A stretch of DNA of 20,439 nt, from the NCBI GenBank assembly GCA_019693395.1, contig JAAMXP010003438.1, forward strand, positions 3,110 to 23,548. Direction: 5' to 3'. The notes under the pieces are model-generated. The model was not told the DNA's origin, did not search any database, and saw nothing but the letters and a program-made list of their open reading frames with translations. The stretch is from Ettlia oleoabundans. Its lineage: Eukaryota > Chlorophyta > Chlorophyceae > Chlamydomonadales. Shown here piece after piece: positions 8,246 to 17,629 of this stretch; the first letter of the stretch is position 1, and each line of letters opens with the position of its first letter. Made by a program: the position numbers and the translations under genes.

Positions 8246-11200
8246 CTACAGGTAGGTCTCCTTGATCTTGTCCGGGTTCTTGTGCACTGGTGCTGCTCGG
8301 TCCCTGCAACAATAGGAATAAATTTAGGATCTCATAAACGGGGGAATTGACTGCCAGAACAAAATGCATCCAGCCATCAACAATGAACAAGCTATGCGTA
8401 TATTTCACAATACCTGAACACATCCCGTGCATCCCTGCTGTTGCTGCGCAGCCGATCCCTGCACCAGCAACACGAGGCGAAGAAAAGGACCAAGGTACGG
8501 ACAGTACTGAAGGTACGCCACAAAAGAATGAACATGTACCGGCATGGCGTGAAATGATAAGTTGTATGGTGCCAATGATGTATGGCATGAGCACCTCAAT
8601 TCCTTTCAGCGGTTAATGCCAAGAAACACAGGAAGAATGGGCGTTTATGCACAGTCGCGCGCTGAATGTCACCAACCACACACACAGCGTCCTCATACCT
8701 GCTCCTGCTGCGCCGCCTCTCGTAGTTCCGGTCGTCTCGCCGCCGCTCATAGTCCCTGCTGCGGCTTCTGCTACGGTGGCGGTAGTCCCGGCTACGGTCA
8801 TCTCGCTTGCTGTACCGGTCGTCGTTCCTGTCATGGTCCCGACGCTCATCCCGGCGGTATGATTCCCTGCAGACAAGAACTTCAAAACTGTGCTTACTCA
8901 GCAGGGACAATGCGCTAAGATTGTTTGCACAAAATGGTATATTAATGTGTATACACAGGATATGTTGCATCTAGTTCGACTTCCTCACCTGTGCCGGTCA
9001 TCGCGGTTGCGGTCATCGCGCCGCCTACAGGCATGGGCCATTTTTGCATTGGTTAGCAGGCATTGGTTAGCAAGAGGCAGCAACAGAGTTTTGTAGCGCA
9101 GCGATGCTATCACATCTTTCTGCTGTGCATGATACCCACCCTCACCTGTCGTCTACCCGCCGATCCTCTTTCCGCTCCGCACGCCTATTGTGGTCATTTC
9201 GCTCATCCCTGCAACCCCAGAACAACAACGATATCTGGCTTGTTGGTGGGAATGACTCATCTCAAACACATGGTGAGTAGTGGTGTTGCTATTTTGCTTA
9301 CCTCCCGCGGCGACTGTAGTCGCCACCTCGTGGAGCCGGCCTGTCGTCACGCTTGTATGGGGATGGCGAGCGTCGATTTGTCACTGCACACCACACCAGT
9401 TTCCCAGCCAAATTCGGACATGAAGAATCGACCCTTGACACTTTCTCCCAGATTGAGTCAGATTGGTGTTTCCCTGGACGATTGGCACGATCAAATCACA
9501 TGAACATGCCAGCAAACACCCATGACTGCAACAAAATGGCATGTGTACAAGAAATATGATGCCGCCCACCTTGAAGCTCTGCGCCCATGCCACGGCCCTG
9601 CTCTCTTGCACCAGCGCGATTTGGCGCACGCTGCCCAAAGGCAACTGCAGACGTGTGTATTGAAACGCTTTGGCAGGTGGAGCTGAGAAACTGACCAAGC
9701 GCAGGGAGGGAAACAACATACAAGCAGCTAAGATGCTTCCAGCAGCGCATTGCAGAAGTCTTACCAGATAGGGATGCCTTGACTGATGCTGGTCGAGCAG
9801 TGCCATCGTTCACGCCACGCCGATCGGCACCACCTGACCAGGAGCAGAAAGCAGACCAGCCACTTGGTGTGTGTTGCTTCTTTGAGCGAGTCCTTCACCT
9901 ACCAGACTTGAAGTGCTGTCGCCTGCTTCCTAAAAATAAAGTAGTGATGCAAGCTCATGCAACAGCATGTCCAATTGCAAATCAGCCTCGGTCGCACACC
10001 TTGCCCGGCATTGCCTACGGCGGCTGACGGCAGCCCCATCTCTTTTAAGCGCCCACAGATCTCGTCATGAACTGCATAGTCAAGCATGGTTGCGAATGCG
10101 CGTGCACGTGTGTAGGGTTGACGATAGTAATGTGTATGTGTGTGTGTGTGTGTGGTGGTTGTGGGTGGGTGTGGGTGGGTGAGTGGGTGTGGGGGGGGGG
10201 GAGGCCGGGGCGCGCGCGTCAAACAACAAAGCAGGCGAATCGATGCATTGCCGCCCTGCTCAAAGTCATCACCTGGCTTGGGCACACGCGGGAAGATGGT
10301 TTCAAAATAGAACTGCAAGCAGGAGAACCAAACCAAAAACAACAAAGAACAATGCCGGGTTACAATATTGGTAGTGCTTGGGCCCGCTAAGCAGGCCAGC
10401 ACAAGATTTGCAAAGCATTGCAGTATGCAATTGTCATGAAAGCAAGATTTTAGCAAGCAGAGGCACTTAGCATGCAAGCAGAGGAATGTACCCACGGCAT
10501 GCAGGACAGGTGGCAAGCCGCCAGACGGCCCACGCCCGGATGGCGGCATGTACAGTACACACCTGCAAACAGGGAAACAGGGGTGCACACAAAAGACAGC
10601 AACTCAGCGGCATACATGCATTGTGCTGCCAAAAGAAGCAAGCAAAAACGTTATGGTTTGATAGTATCCCACTCATTTGTAACAATGCTGCTCAAATGTC
10701 ATTCCATAACTGCATTGGTGGAAAGATTGTAATTAGAATCAGCAAGTAAAGCGCAACAACTTGAGCATGCCAAAAAGCCTTGAAGTCCATGCAGTATGCA
10801 TACCGCAGCTGGCAGGCACCGCACTGTCAACCTGTTGGCCTCATCACCCCAATGCAACCCAAGCAAAGCCTATAAAGTATATCTTTCTGTTAATTTACCA
10901 GCTAAACATAAAGAGCTAATATCTGAAGAACATTCTCCAGCGCTGCACCCCAGGCCCTTCAAACCCAGCATGCAGCATGTTACATAACATAGGATACAGA
11001 AACTAACAGAGCACCCAATAGCAAAGCTGAACACATAGCCTTGTGTGCCAAACGCACCTGATCCAACATGATGTCGCGCACAAACTCGCCCAATGTCACT
11101 GCCCGGCCCAGGCCCGCAGGGGAGGGCTCGAACTCCTGTAAGGGAGCAGGACGGGGCGCACGAGGTTTTTGACCAAGTGGGATGCACAAGCGACTACTGT

Positions 11201-12357
11201 TGCACAGGTGGTGCGTGTAATTTACTAAGTGCTGCAACAGCAAAAACAGGTGAGCGAAACAACAGCATCCAGTGGCTGTGCATCGAACTGACTGGACCAG
11301 CAAATAAGAGCGCTGGCAGTTGACAGGCAAGCTTGCAGCAAGGCACACCTCATCGTCGCGCAAGTAGTCCTTGAACCAGTCCCACAGCTTGCGCGGGTCA
11401 CACACATACCGCAGGTAGAGGAAGCCAATCTGTGAAGGATAGGTGGGTAGGTGGGGAAAACAGTCAGCAAGCGATTAGCAGCAGGAGTGGGCAACGCTCG
11501 CAAGGGTACAATCCATGAGCGAGGGAAACCCTGTGCAGCTACAAGGCGGAATGAGAAAGTTGAGCCTTGATTACGGGCATCAACCAGAACGATGCAGCCA
11601 TCCAGGCGAGCCCGACTCCCTCTCTCATTCTGTCTCACCGCGCGAATGAAGGGCGAATCGGTGTGATCCAGCATCTGCCGTACCTCGCCTACATCCGGCT
11701 TCAGCTGCAAGTGAGCGCGAAACAAAGATGCGAAAGTTACACTGTAGGGTCTTTGCACAGAACCAGCATGTTGAGCAAGCCGAGGGCGGAGTAGGCAGCG
11801 TGACATGCGAATGGGGCCCACCGAGCCCCTGCAGTGGCAAGCAGCCCATGAAGTTATGTAAGTTGCGATAAGCGTGGCTTGTCATGCAGCACACAAAAAG
11901 ACCGCCACATTTGTGAGGCATGTGCCCACCTGACACAGGCGGTAGAGAAGGTTGAAGGCTGTGGAAGGGCCTCGCGCATTACCGCTCATCCAGGGCTCCA
12001 CATTGTCCACGCTGCAAGCCATGGGCACCATGGGAAAACACCGCACTTTATGTACTGGTGTGCATGTGATTGGGTTGCAGCACAGGCAGTGCGTGTGGCA
12101 GGCTGGTAGGCAGGCAAGTAAGGTGGACAGACGGGACGGCAGGTAGGGCCCGGGGGACTTGCCCGGCCTGCCGCGCCCATCGGCCGCCCTTTCAGCTGCT
12201 GAGCAGCGCCACGCCCTCACGTTTCGTAAATCTCATCCACCAGCTCCGTCCAGTCCGCTATGTCTTTGGCGCGCTTCTCCCAGTATTGGCTGCGCTTAAT
12301 GTTCTGCAACAACACTGACTCCATGTTGTACGTGGAGGTGTTGCCATACTGTTCCAT
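8246..12357 (-). CDS. PRPF38B: PRP38B-type pre-mRNA splicing factor with RS domain
   Basis: Family role: PRP38-domain proteins belong to the U4/U6.U5 tri-snRNP/B-complex and act in spliceosome activation in the nucleus. Fifteen exons in coding order: 12221-12357, 11930-12011, 11639-11704, 11349-11429, 11058-11135, 10273-10312, 10000-10071, 9765-9833, 9570-9644, 9302-9383, 9146-9208, 8989-9024, 8699-8866, 8414-8458, 8246-8303; 1152 bases, 383 aa, phase closing exactly. Motifs: ELVDEIYE and NVEPW (exons 1-2), GPSTAFNLLYRL, LDHTDSPFIRA, IGFLYLRYVCDPRKLWDWF, TLGEFVRDIM, then FETIFPRVPKPV across exons 6-7. A second conserved block, SVKASLS..FGQRAPNRA, matches plant PRP38B-like proteins. The tail (residues from about 235) is rich in RS, RD and RR dipeptides. 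The ATG at 12357 starts exactly where the PRP38 domain begins (MEQYGNTSTYNMESVLLQNI), as in relatives. The C-terminus ends PDKIKETYL. Confidence 0.95.
10129..10219. repeat. GT/G-rich simple-sequence tract in a PRP38B intron
   Basis: A (TG)n run passes into GGGTGGGT-like repeats and an uninterrupted G tract, followed by CGCGCGCG. It lies within the intron between PRP38B exons 6 and 7 (10072-10272), about 60-130 bases upstream of the acceptor. On the transcribed sense strand it is CA- and C-rich pyrimidine/adenine sequence. The G-rich plus strand could fold into a G-quadruplex; this is inference. Confidence 0.9.
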
Positions 12358-12875
12358 CTCCGCCAACGGACTCGATCACAGTGAGACAACGCACAGGCGC
12401 AAGCAACCGTCGAGAGGAGGCGATGAGAAAGTAATGCGGTCATGCGGGGCGTGCGAGCTAGCCTTTGCTGGGCAGCTGTGGAAATTGTCGGCCTCCCAGA
12501 CGTGGGCAGTACATCAGTACAGCGTGTGCTGCCGCGCCATCGCTAATTTTGCTGCTGCGACCGAGACGACAGTGCCACTGGGTCATCATCAACGTCGCCC
12601 AATTGTCTGCCGCTTTTGTGTTTCCCAATTGCGCCATAACGCCGAGTATCTCCGTTTGCTTACCTCTATTCAGCATTAGCATATAAGGCACCGCGTGTTC
12701 ACATGAAGATGAGAACGGTAATACAGTTTCACTACACTTTACAGTTTCAGTAAAGATTTACACTTGGTGTAAGGTGAAGCTGGGGTCAGCAAGGTTTGTC
12801 GTTTGCACCAGAGTCAGCGGCGATTAGCAAGTTGTCCGCAGTCCAGCTGGCACGACGCCTTTCTCTAAATACTTA
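12358..12875. other. Promoter/leader side of PRP38B with two small inverted repeats
   Basis: No gene is supported here; the low end must contain the PRP38B leader and promoter (minus strand). Two perfect 6-bp inverted repeats lie close together: CTTTAC/GTAAAG at 12737-12742 and 12750-12755 with a 7-base loop, and TTACAC/GTGTAA at 12758-12763 and 12767-12772 with a 3-base loop. The bases after them (12773-12787, GGTGAAGCTGGGGTC) recur at 15398-15412. Confidence 0.5.
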
Positions 12876-12881
12876 GGGGTT

Positions 12882-13055
12882 GTACCGCACAAAGGGTGCG
12901 GGCGTACCTCCAAAGCAGTTGTATATGTCCTGCAATCTCTTATGCTCGCATTGACCATCGTATTATCCAGATTTGCTCACCTCGTCAACTTTCAAGATGC
13001 CGACGTGGCCAGGCAAATCGAACAGGCCGATACACGCCGCAGCTCTTCTCACTAA
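12882..13055 (+). other. Unidentified open frame with protein-like composition
   Basis: A plus-strand frame is open here, with a TAA closing at 13053-13055. It lacks an ATG near its beginning, so it would have to be an internal exon. The translation contains a hydrophobic segment (VVYVLQSLMLALTIVLSRFA) followed by a polar stretch with DADVARQIEQADTRR. The mixture of a helix-like hydrophobic run and charged residues looks coding, but I recognise no family and see no clear partner exon. It could equally be chance or a relic. Confidence 0.2.
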
Positions 13056-13648
13056 TCTGTCTGTTCCAAGCCGTTTGCTTCATGCTCTTCCGGTCTAACA
13101 GAAACGAACGCGGCACCCTGCACTGCGTTTTTGGCTAGCGTGATGTGCGCCGGCGGAGTCTCAAAGAACCAGGTCTTTAACAGGTGACTGCTCAGAAGGA
13201 AACCTCGCGGAAGGCCCTCGCAAAAGCACCCGGAGAAGACTCGCGAGAAGGCGCTATTTCCGCAAATGCTTAAGAGACTCTGAGTAAACCTTTCCGCTTG
13301 CTTCGCTGAGCTTCCGCTGCTTTCTCGCTTGGATCAACGCTTATTCGCTGAACGCTCGCTGGAGTGGGCCCTGTGCAGTACGCCAGGTACACTGCCCGCG
13401 AAATGGATTGCCCGCAAGTTGCACTTATTGTTGGGCCCAGCCCCCGGTGGCATATAGCTTCCCCAGTCCCCCACGGTCGTCAGCCCTGCATGCTTTACTG
13501 TGCTGATCTTTGTTGCGGAACGGACAGTGCATTCTCAAGGTGCACTGCCGAAGGTACAATGCCATACATTGCAACGGGCATACGCACACTCACCTGGTCA
13601 CCCACGTCTATATTATGCACGTCTTTCAGAGCAGGCTTCTGCAAGTTT
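13056..13648. other. No supported gene; Ser/Arg-codon-like GC-rich filler
   Basis: Nothing recognisable is encoded here on either strand. The part around 13190-13340 is rich in CTCGC, CGCGAGAAGG and CTTCCGC-like words that recur with variation, suggesting decayed simple or tandem repeats related in style to the array that follows. Confidence 0.4.
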
Positions 13649-13816
13649 CCACCCCAGTTCTCGCAAATCCAAGCTCAAGTCCTAGCAAGTCCCCGCAAGT
13701 CCACTGAAGTTTTTGCGGTGTCGGACATGCTCCCACCCCAGTTCTCGCAAGTCCAAGCTTAAGTCTTAGCAAGTCCCCGCAAGTCCACTGAAGTTTTTGC
13801 GGTGTGTCGGGACATG
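13649..13816 (+). repeat. Two-copy 84-bp tandem repeat rich in GCAAGTCC
   Basis: Copies start at 13649 and 13733 with CCACCCCAGTTCTCGCAA and run on through AGTCCCCGCAAGTCCACTGA and a TTTTTGCGGTGT end; they differ at only a few positions. Within each copy the word GCAAGTCC or close variants recur. A degraded partial match (AGTCCTCGCAAACCAAGC) lies near 15450, on the other side of the AT-rich island. Confidence 0.85.
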
Positions 13817-13954
13817 AATGAGGCTGAAGTCAGGGTGCTGATGGAGAGGCTCATTGCACCGGTGCAACAGGGAGCTGTCCGCCGTTGCATGTTCAATCCA
13901 CTGCAGTTCTTTCACTGCCTTGCAGCCATCGTCGCCGCCCCTAACGCCCTATGA
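13814..13954 (+). other. Short ATG-initiated open frame directly after the tandem repeat
   Basis: A 46-codon plus-strand frame begins MNEAEVRVLMERLIAPVQQG and stops at TGA 13952-13954. The first 31 codons have protein-like composition. An overlapping frame continues the protein-like character with TPYELPALIASLNWP to about 14000. It could be a first exon of the relic gene that follows, but no clean splice pair was found. No family is recognised. Confidence 0.2.
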
Positions 13955-14179
13955 GCTTCCGGCTTTGATTGCCTCCCTCAACTGGCCACGCACAGCTTCT
14001 ACAGCCAGGTGGGGCTTCTACAGCACGTATAGGGGCCGGACAACTCGCCACAATGGTTCTCTGGCTGCGTCCTCATCAAGTAGGGGTCTGGGTTTTGTGA
14101 CAAGGACGCCGCCGGAGGGACTATGAGCCTACACTCGTCAAATGACATTAGTTTTTTGCAATTGTTCTTTTAATGCAGA

Positions 14180-15093
14180 ACGCAGGGATGGCACACAGGT
14201 GCACAAGTTTGGGGCGCGCTATCTTCATACCTGTGGGCATATTTAGACGAGGAATTCAGGAGTGGTGGCGGGGACTACTGGGATCACTGCAACCAAAACA
14301 TCCGGGCAGATTACTTGGCTCCTTTACTCCGTAAGCTGGCAGAGGCTGCAGAAAGCAATGTCTTGTAGATTTTTTCAAGCAATCGCCTGGGCGCTGCAAA
14401 TGAACCTCAGTTTCAAGCGCATCTTGAAGCCGTGGCTTGCAACGATGCCAGGATCTATGTCAAGTTTGATATTGACATTAGTCTCAAGGCTTTGCATTTC
14501 ACACTGCAAAATATTTCTTGGTCTTCTGAGCGTGTTTTGGTTGACACATCCTTTGATGTTTTGCTCCAATATACCAACTTTTGCCTCAATATTTCCAAGA
14601 ACGTAGACAAAATGTGTGGCTGGCAAACCAGTATCAACAATGCTCAAGAGCGTAAAGTAACCCATGCCGTAGAACGTGGTATCACCGACAAGCTGGGTTA
14701 CACCATAATTGAAACATGCAGAACATTTGCTTGTCGCCGCCAATGGTGCATGACGTTGTCAGATTGACGGCCTTGTATTTGCTTCTAATTCTAAGGACTC
14801 TTTTGTCGCGATTGTAGAGTCCAAGACCAAAGCGTGGATTAGCTTTTACAGTTGCCACGCACTTAAAATTTGTGGCAAACTTGACAAAGTTAAGTATTGG
14901 AAAACAAGCACTTTAGCTCCTGACCTCATGCTAATGTACTATGCAAAGCTTATCATTGACAGGAAGCCGTCATACGTAAAGTACAGCACAGCAAGTTATA
15001 TATCAGATTGATGATCTCCACGCCCCTGGCAGAACCCATTCTGAATATGAGAGACACACCTATATCCCTGGAAAGGAATACGACCAGGTGTAA
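14180..15093 (+). pseudogene. Broken gene in an AT-rich island, resembling a PD-(D/E)XK nuclease
   Basis: Protein-like sequence runs continuously along the plus strand but changes frame. Segment 14180-14368 has DYWDHCNQNIRADYLAPLLR and meets TAG; the same frame resumes to TGA 14765-14767 with FDIDISLKALHFTLQNISW and VERGITDKLGY. From 14760 another frame gives QIDGLVFASN, then VAIVESKTKAW, ending at TGA 15009-15011. From 15004 the third frame gives IDDLHAPGRTHSEYERHTYI and ends at TAA 15091-15093. The order Glu helix, GY strand, QIDG, then a strand with ESK fits the PD-(D/E)XK nuclease core (inference from motif order). Base composition (about 41% GC, hand count over 14461-15000) differs from the recognised genes' exons. 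Either a decayed gene or one with unrecognised introns; both later breaks fall at TCAGATTGA, where CAG could be an acceptor. Confidence 0.4.
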
Positions 15094-15680
15094 GGTTTTG
15101 TCCCCATGAAAAGCATGCCCCGACGTGTGTTTGAGTGAAGTTTATCCGCAATATCCGGATCCATCGTGCAAACTTGCCTTCATATGTTTTGGGGATTGTT
15201 GCTTAGGCTCCACTTTCCCAGGACCTCCAGTGTAAACTGTCCACAAATAAATATCAAACACAAATATGTCACTAAGTGCTCCTTAGTTGCTGCTGCTCCA
15301 AAGCTTGTTCCAGGGAGCTTGTTACAATTCTGCGGAAGTGAAAAAGTTAGTTGCCATTGTGTTTACGATCAGTACAGGGTCAGTTCACTCGGTGCTCGGT
15401 GAAGCTGGGGTCTCATTTGGAAGGCAGTAGCTTGCCGAAAAGGTGGTCACAGTCCTCGCAAACCAAGCCTTATAAAAGCGCCATCCAGATGCAACTTGGG
15501 TACGTCAAATGTAAGGCAAAAGGGTGAGCCATACCCTGCCATAACAGGCGGGCGCTCAAGGATGCTATGGGCGGTGCTTTGATGCCGGGGGCTGGAACCA
15601 GGTTGGTGCCGGTGATTTGCGTCAAGTGGTGAGCAGCGGTACTAAGGCATGGCCTTGCGGGCCGCAGATAACGCCACCTT
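15094..15680. other. No supported gene; contains echoes of flanking repeats
   Basis: The AT-rich character fades through this stretch. At 15398-15412 the 15-mer GGTGAAGCTGGGGTC repeats a motif found at 12773-12787, and near 15450 there is a degraded match to the 84-bp tandem repeat. No open frame here carries a motif I recognise. Confidence 0.4.
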
Positions 15681-15773
15681 CGAAAGCAGGAAGAACACAA
15701 GGCCGAGTGGGCGGCATTCAGCGAGTGCTTGGCGCATAGCTCCTATACAGCTGTCAATTGCTCAGCTCAGTAG
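15681..15773 (+). other. Short unidentified open frame (possible exon)
   Basis: A plus-strand frame reads RKQEEHKAEWAAFSECLA and continues to TAG at 15771-15773. The amphipathic, charged composition looks coding. An AG at 15688-15689 could serve as acceptor, but I could not pair the segment in phase with the exon pair downstream with any confidence. Confidence 0.2.
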
Positions 15774-15985
15774 GTTGGCACTCCCAATGTGCAGGTTTAG
15801 CCTCCGTGAGCCCAAGCCGCTGCTCAAGCGCTCGTCTTATGAAGGTGGGACTGGGATGGTGGCAGTCGGTGGCCGCTTGGAGTTGTTTTGGCAGGCAGGC
15901 ATTTCCCAACGGTGACTGCCATTCAAGACCCTTTCGGCGAGCCGGATCAAGCGCTTCCTTGCCACCGCTTTTTAGGCTTTCCTAA

Positions 15986-16617
15986 GTTTGTGTTTCATCT
16001 GCAAGCCCCGACCCAACCTCTCGTGCTGGCAGCGCTGATTCAGTTGAGGAGGGGGCTCAGGACGCTGAAGAGACGCGTTCCGATCGTGCTGCCAAGCGTG
16101 CCAAGCAGCGCGGGACAGTAGGTGAGCATTGGTTGGCAATTTTCCACCTGCTCGGCATTGAGCATTTTGGCAGCTGTTCTTCTGGCGGGTATTGCAATGC
16201 AAGCGACAGTAACATTGGCATGGTGTGGAAGCTCTACGTTGCATTACAGTTCACACTCCGCTGAGGCTGCATGCCACAGGGCCCTTGCGTATTATCAACC
16301 CTGAGCCTGCCGCATGCGGTCAACTGTGTCAATGCTCCTTGCCTGCCAGGTTGCTGTCTGCTCCCCTCCCACCTCCCTGTCCATAAATGCTCGCCACTCA
16401 AACCACTAGCAGTAGTGCTTGTCTGGTTGCTAGACGCTGATTGTTGCCCTGCCCCTGATCCACTTGAGCAGATGACGACGTTGTGGCCCAAGGGCCGCAT
16501 GCGGAGCTAAACCCGGGGGCTAGGCGCACACGACACGGGCAATTGCCAGCCTACCACCAGCATGACCACGCATATGAGGATGAAGAGACGGGTTGGAAGG
16601 AAGATCAGGTGGCGTAG
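15986..16617 (+). CDS. Putative two-exon 3' end of an unidentified gene
   Basis: Exon A is open from about 15986 to 16121 and encodes an acidic then basic stretch (VEEGAQDAEETRSDRAAKRA). It ends in phase 1 at a good donor, G|GTGAGC. Exon B starts at 16472 after TTGAGCAG and restores the frame exactly as Asp-Asp-Asp-Val-Val, running through HQHDHAYEDEETGWKED to TAG at 16615-16617. The joined sequence is strongly charged and probably disordered. The upstream exons and the start codon are not identified. The basic RAAKRAK run is loosely like the tails of Myb/SANT-like transposon-associated proteins, but that is only a hint. Exon A can also be read through the donor into an alternative open frame to about 16263. 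Confidence 0.3.
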
Positions 16618-17239
16618 TACTTGCACAGGATTACCCTACTGGTTGTACGCGTGCTGCCAACCTGCCTGCCGGTTGACGTGGAAAATGACTAGAGCACCCT
16701 TCGACATATGCGCACCACCACAGCCAGGCATCGTCCAAGCAGGCTAGCTGCAAAGGGCGACACATGCATGTACGGCCATCATTACCAGTGTCTTCTTGTG
16801 TTTGTTGTGGTATAGGGCGGGTATAGGACGAGGAGTAGAGATTTGTTGAAGATGCTGATTTGAAGGATGTGGGGTGCGATTGAGGAAGAGTGCCGTGTTT
16901 GGTATTCCTCATATATGGTAAACACAGGTCTGAGACGCTGCTGTGCCGTCTGTTCTTGCTGTCTGTATTTCATGTAAGGCCAGACAAACTGGATGCTCAA
17001 ATGGGCTGGCCGGCCTGGCGGCCAGCGAAGGGGGGGGGAGGGAGAGTTTTCGTTCGTTGCAGCTACTCGTTGCTATGTTTGTTAGGCATTAGAAGTGCCC
17101 TGGTGCCATGCTATACCCCTTCGTGCATCGTTAACATGCTGTTGATGCTGGAAAGCAAGCCAAGACAATTGTATTGTGCTGACAAAATCACAGGGAGGCT
17201 TCCTCTGCCGCTCCACCTACCGCTAGCTGACCAATGTGA
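16618..17239. other. No supported gene
   Basis: Several frames are open here, the longest on the plus strand from 16890, but they lack consistent protein-like composition and family motifs. There is a poly-G run near 17030-17040. I see no RNA gene or mobile element end. Confidence 0.4.
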
Positions 17240-17503
17240 GGGGCGGCAGCAGGTGATGCTGGCCGCTCTGCCGGCAAGCAGCGGTCAAGAGAGTGGCCAA
17301 ACAAACTAAGTGGCTGCTATGGCTGTGGTTGCTCCCCCTTCTTGCAAACAGCCTCCCACTGCTACCCCAACACTAAACTGCTGACTCTGGGCATGGATTA
17401 CCTCCGCTTGCACTGCCGCCTGCCCAAGGCACGTACATTGGTGGTGCCACAACCATTACCTGTCGCGGCACTGCACGGCCTTGGGACAGCTTTCAACCTT
17501 TGA
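17240..17503 (+). other. Unidentified 87-codon open frame, possible exon or gene relic
   Basis: A plus-strand frame is open from just after a TGA at 17237-17239 to TGA 17501-17503. It contains REWPNKLSGCYGCGC, CYPNTKLLTLGMDYLRLHCR and LPVAALHGLGTAFNL; the first ATG is at 17393. After the TGA the same frame stays protein-like for about 25 more codons (SKQSQSPHERPLLVSKLHQF). No family is recognised. A competing minus-strand frame (17456-17629) overlaps it, so strand is uncertain. Confidence 0.22.
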
Positions 17504-17629
17504 GGTGCCAGTAAACAGAGCCAAAGCCCCCACGAGCGCCCACTCCTGGTCAGTAAACTCCACCAATTTCTGGCCGGTTGAGGAGTTGCTGCACGTGCCT
17601 AGAAACGTATCTCGCGGGCAACCGGCCAT
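17456..17629 (-). other. Unidentified 57-codon minus-strand ORF, possible exon
   Basis: An ATG at 17629 opens a complete 57-codon frame ending in TAA at 17458-17456. It includes GQKLVEFTDQEWALVGALAL, which has a convincing amphipathic character. A donor-like CGACAG|GTAATG overlaps the stop, so it could be an internal exon of a longer minus-strand gene. It overlaps the plus-strand frame 17240-17503; at most one is likely to be real. Confidence 0.2.

Noticed and set aside
8211..8616. Open frames on both strands around the last two PRP38B exons
   Set aside because: The short exons 8414-8458 and 8246-8303 explain the coding signal with exact phase; the longer frames run through the intron between them.
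10313..11057. Possible hidden exon in the 745-base PRP38B intron
   Set aside because: The flanking exons align with the family without a gap (EFVRDIMLDQ joined to FYFETIFPRVP), so no coding sequence is missing.
12737..12772. Inverted repeats as a transposon end or small-RNA hairpin
   Set aside because: Arms are only 6 bp and no target-site duplication or partner terminus was seen; reported only as a description of the region.
16890..17309. Plus-strand 139-codon ATG frame
   Set aside because: It includes poly-G-encoded Gly, has no recognisable motif and no conserved-looking segment; length alone is not convincing in this GC-rich sequence.
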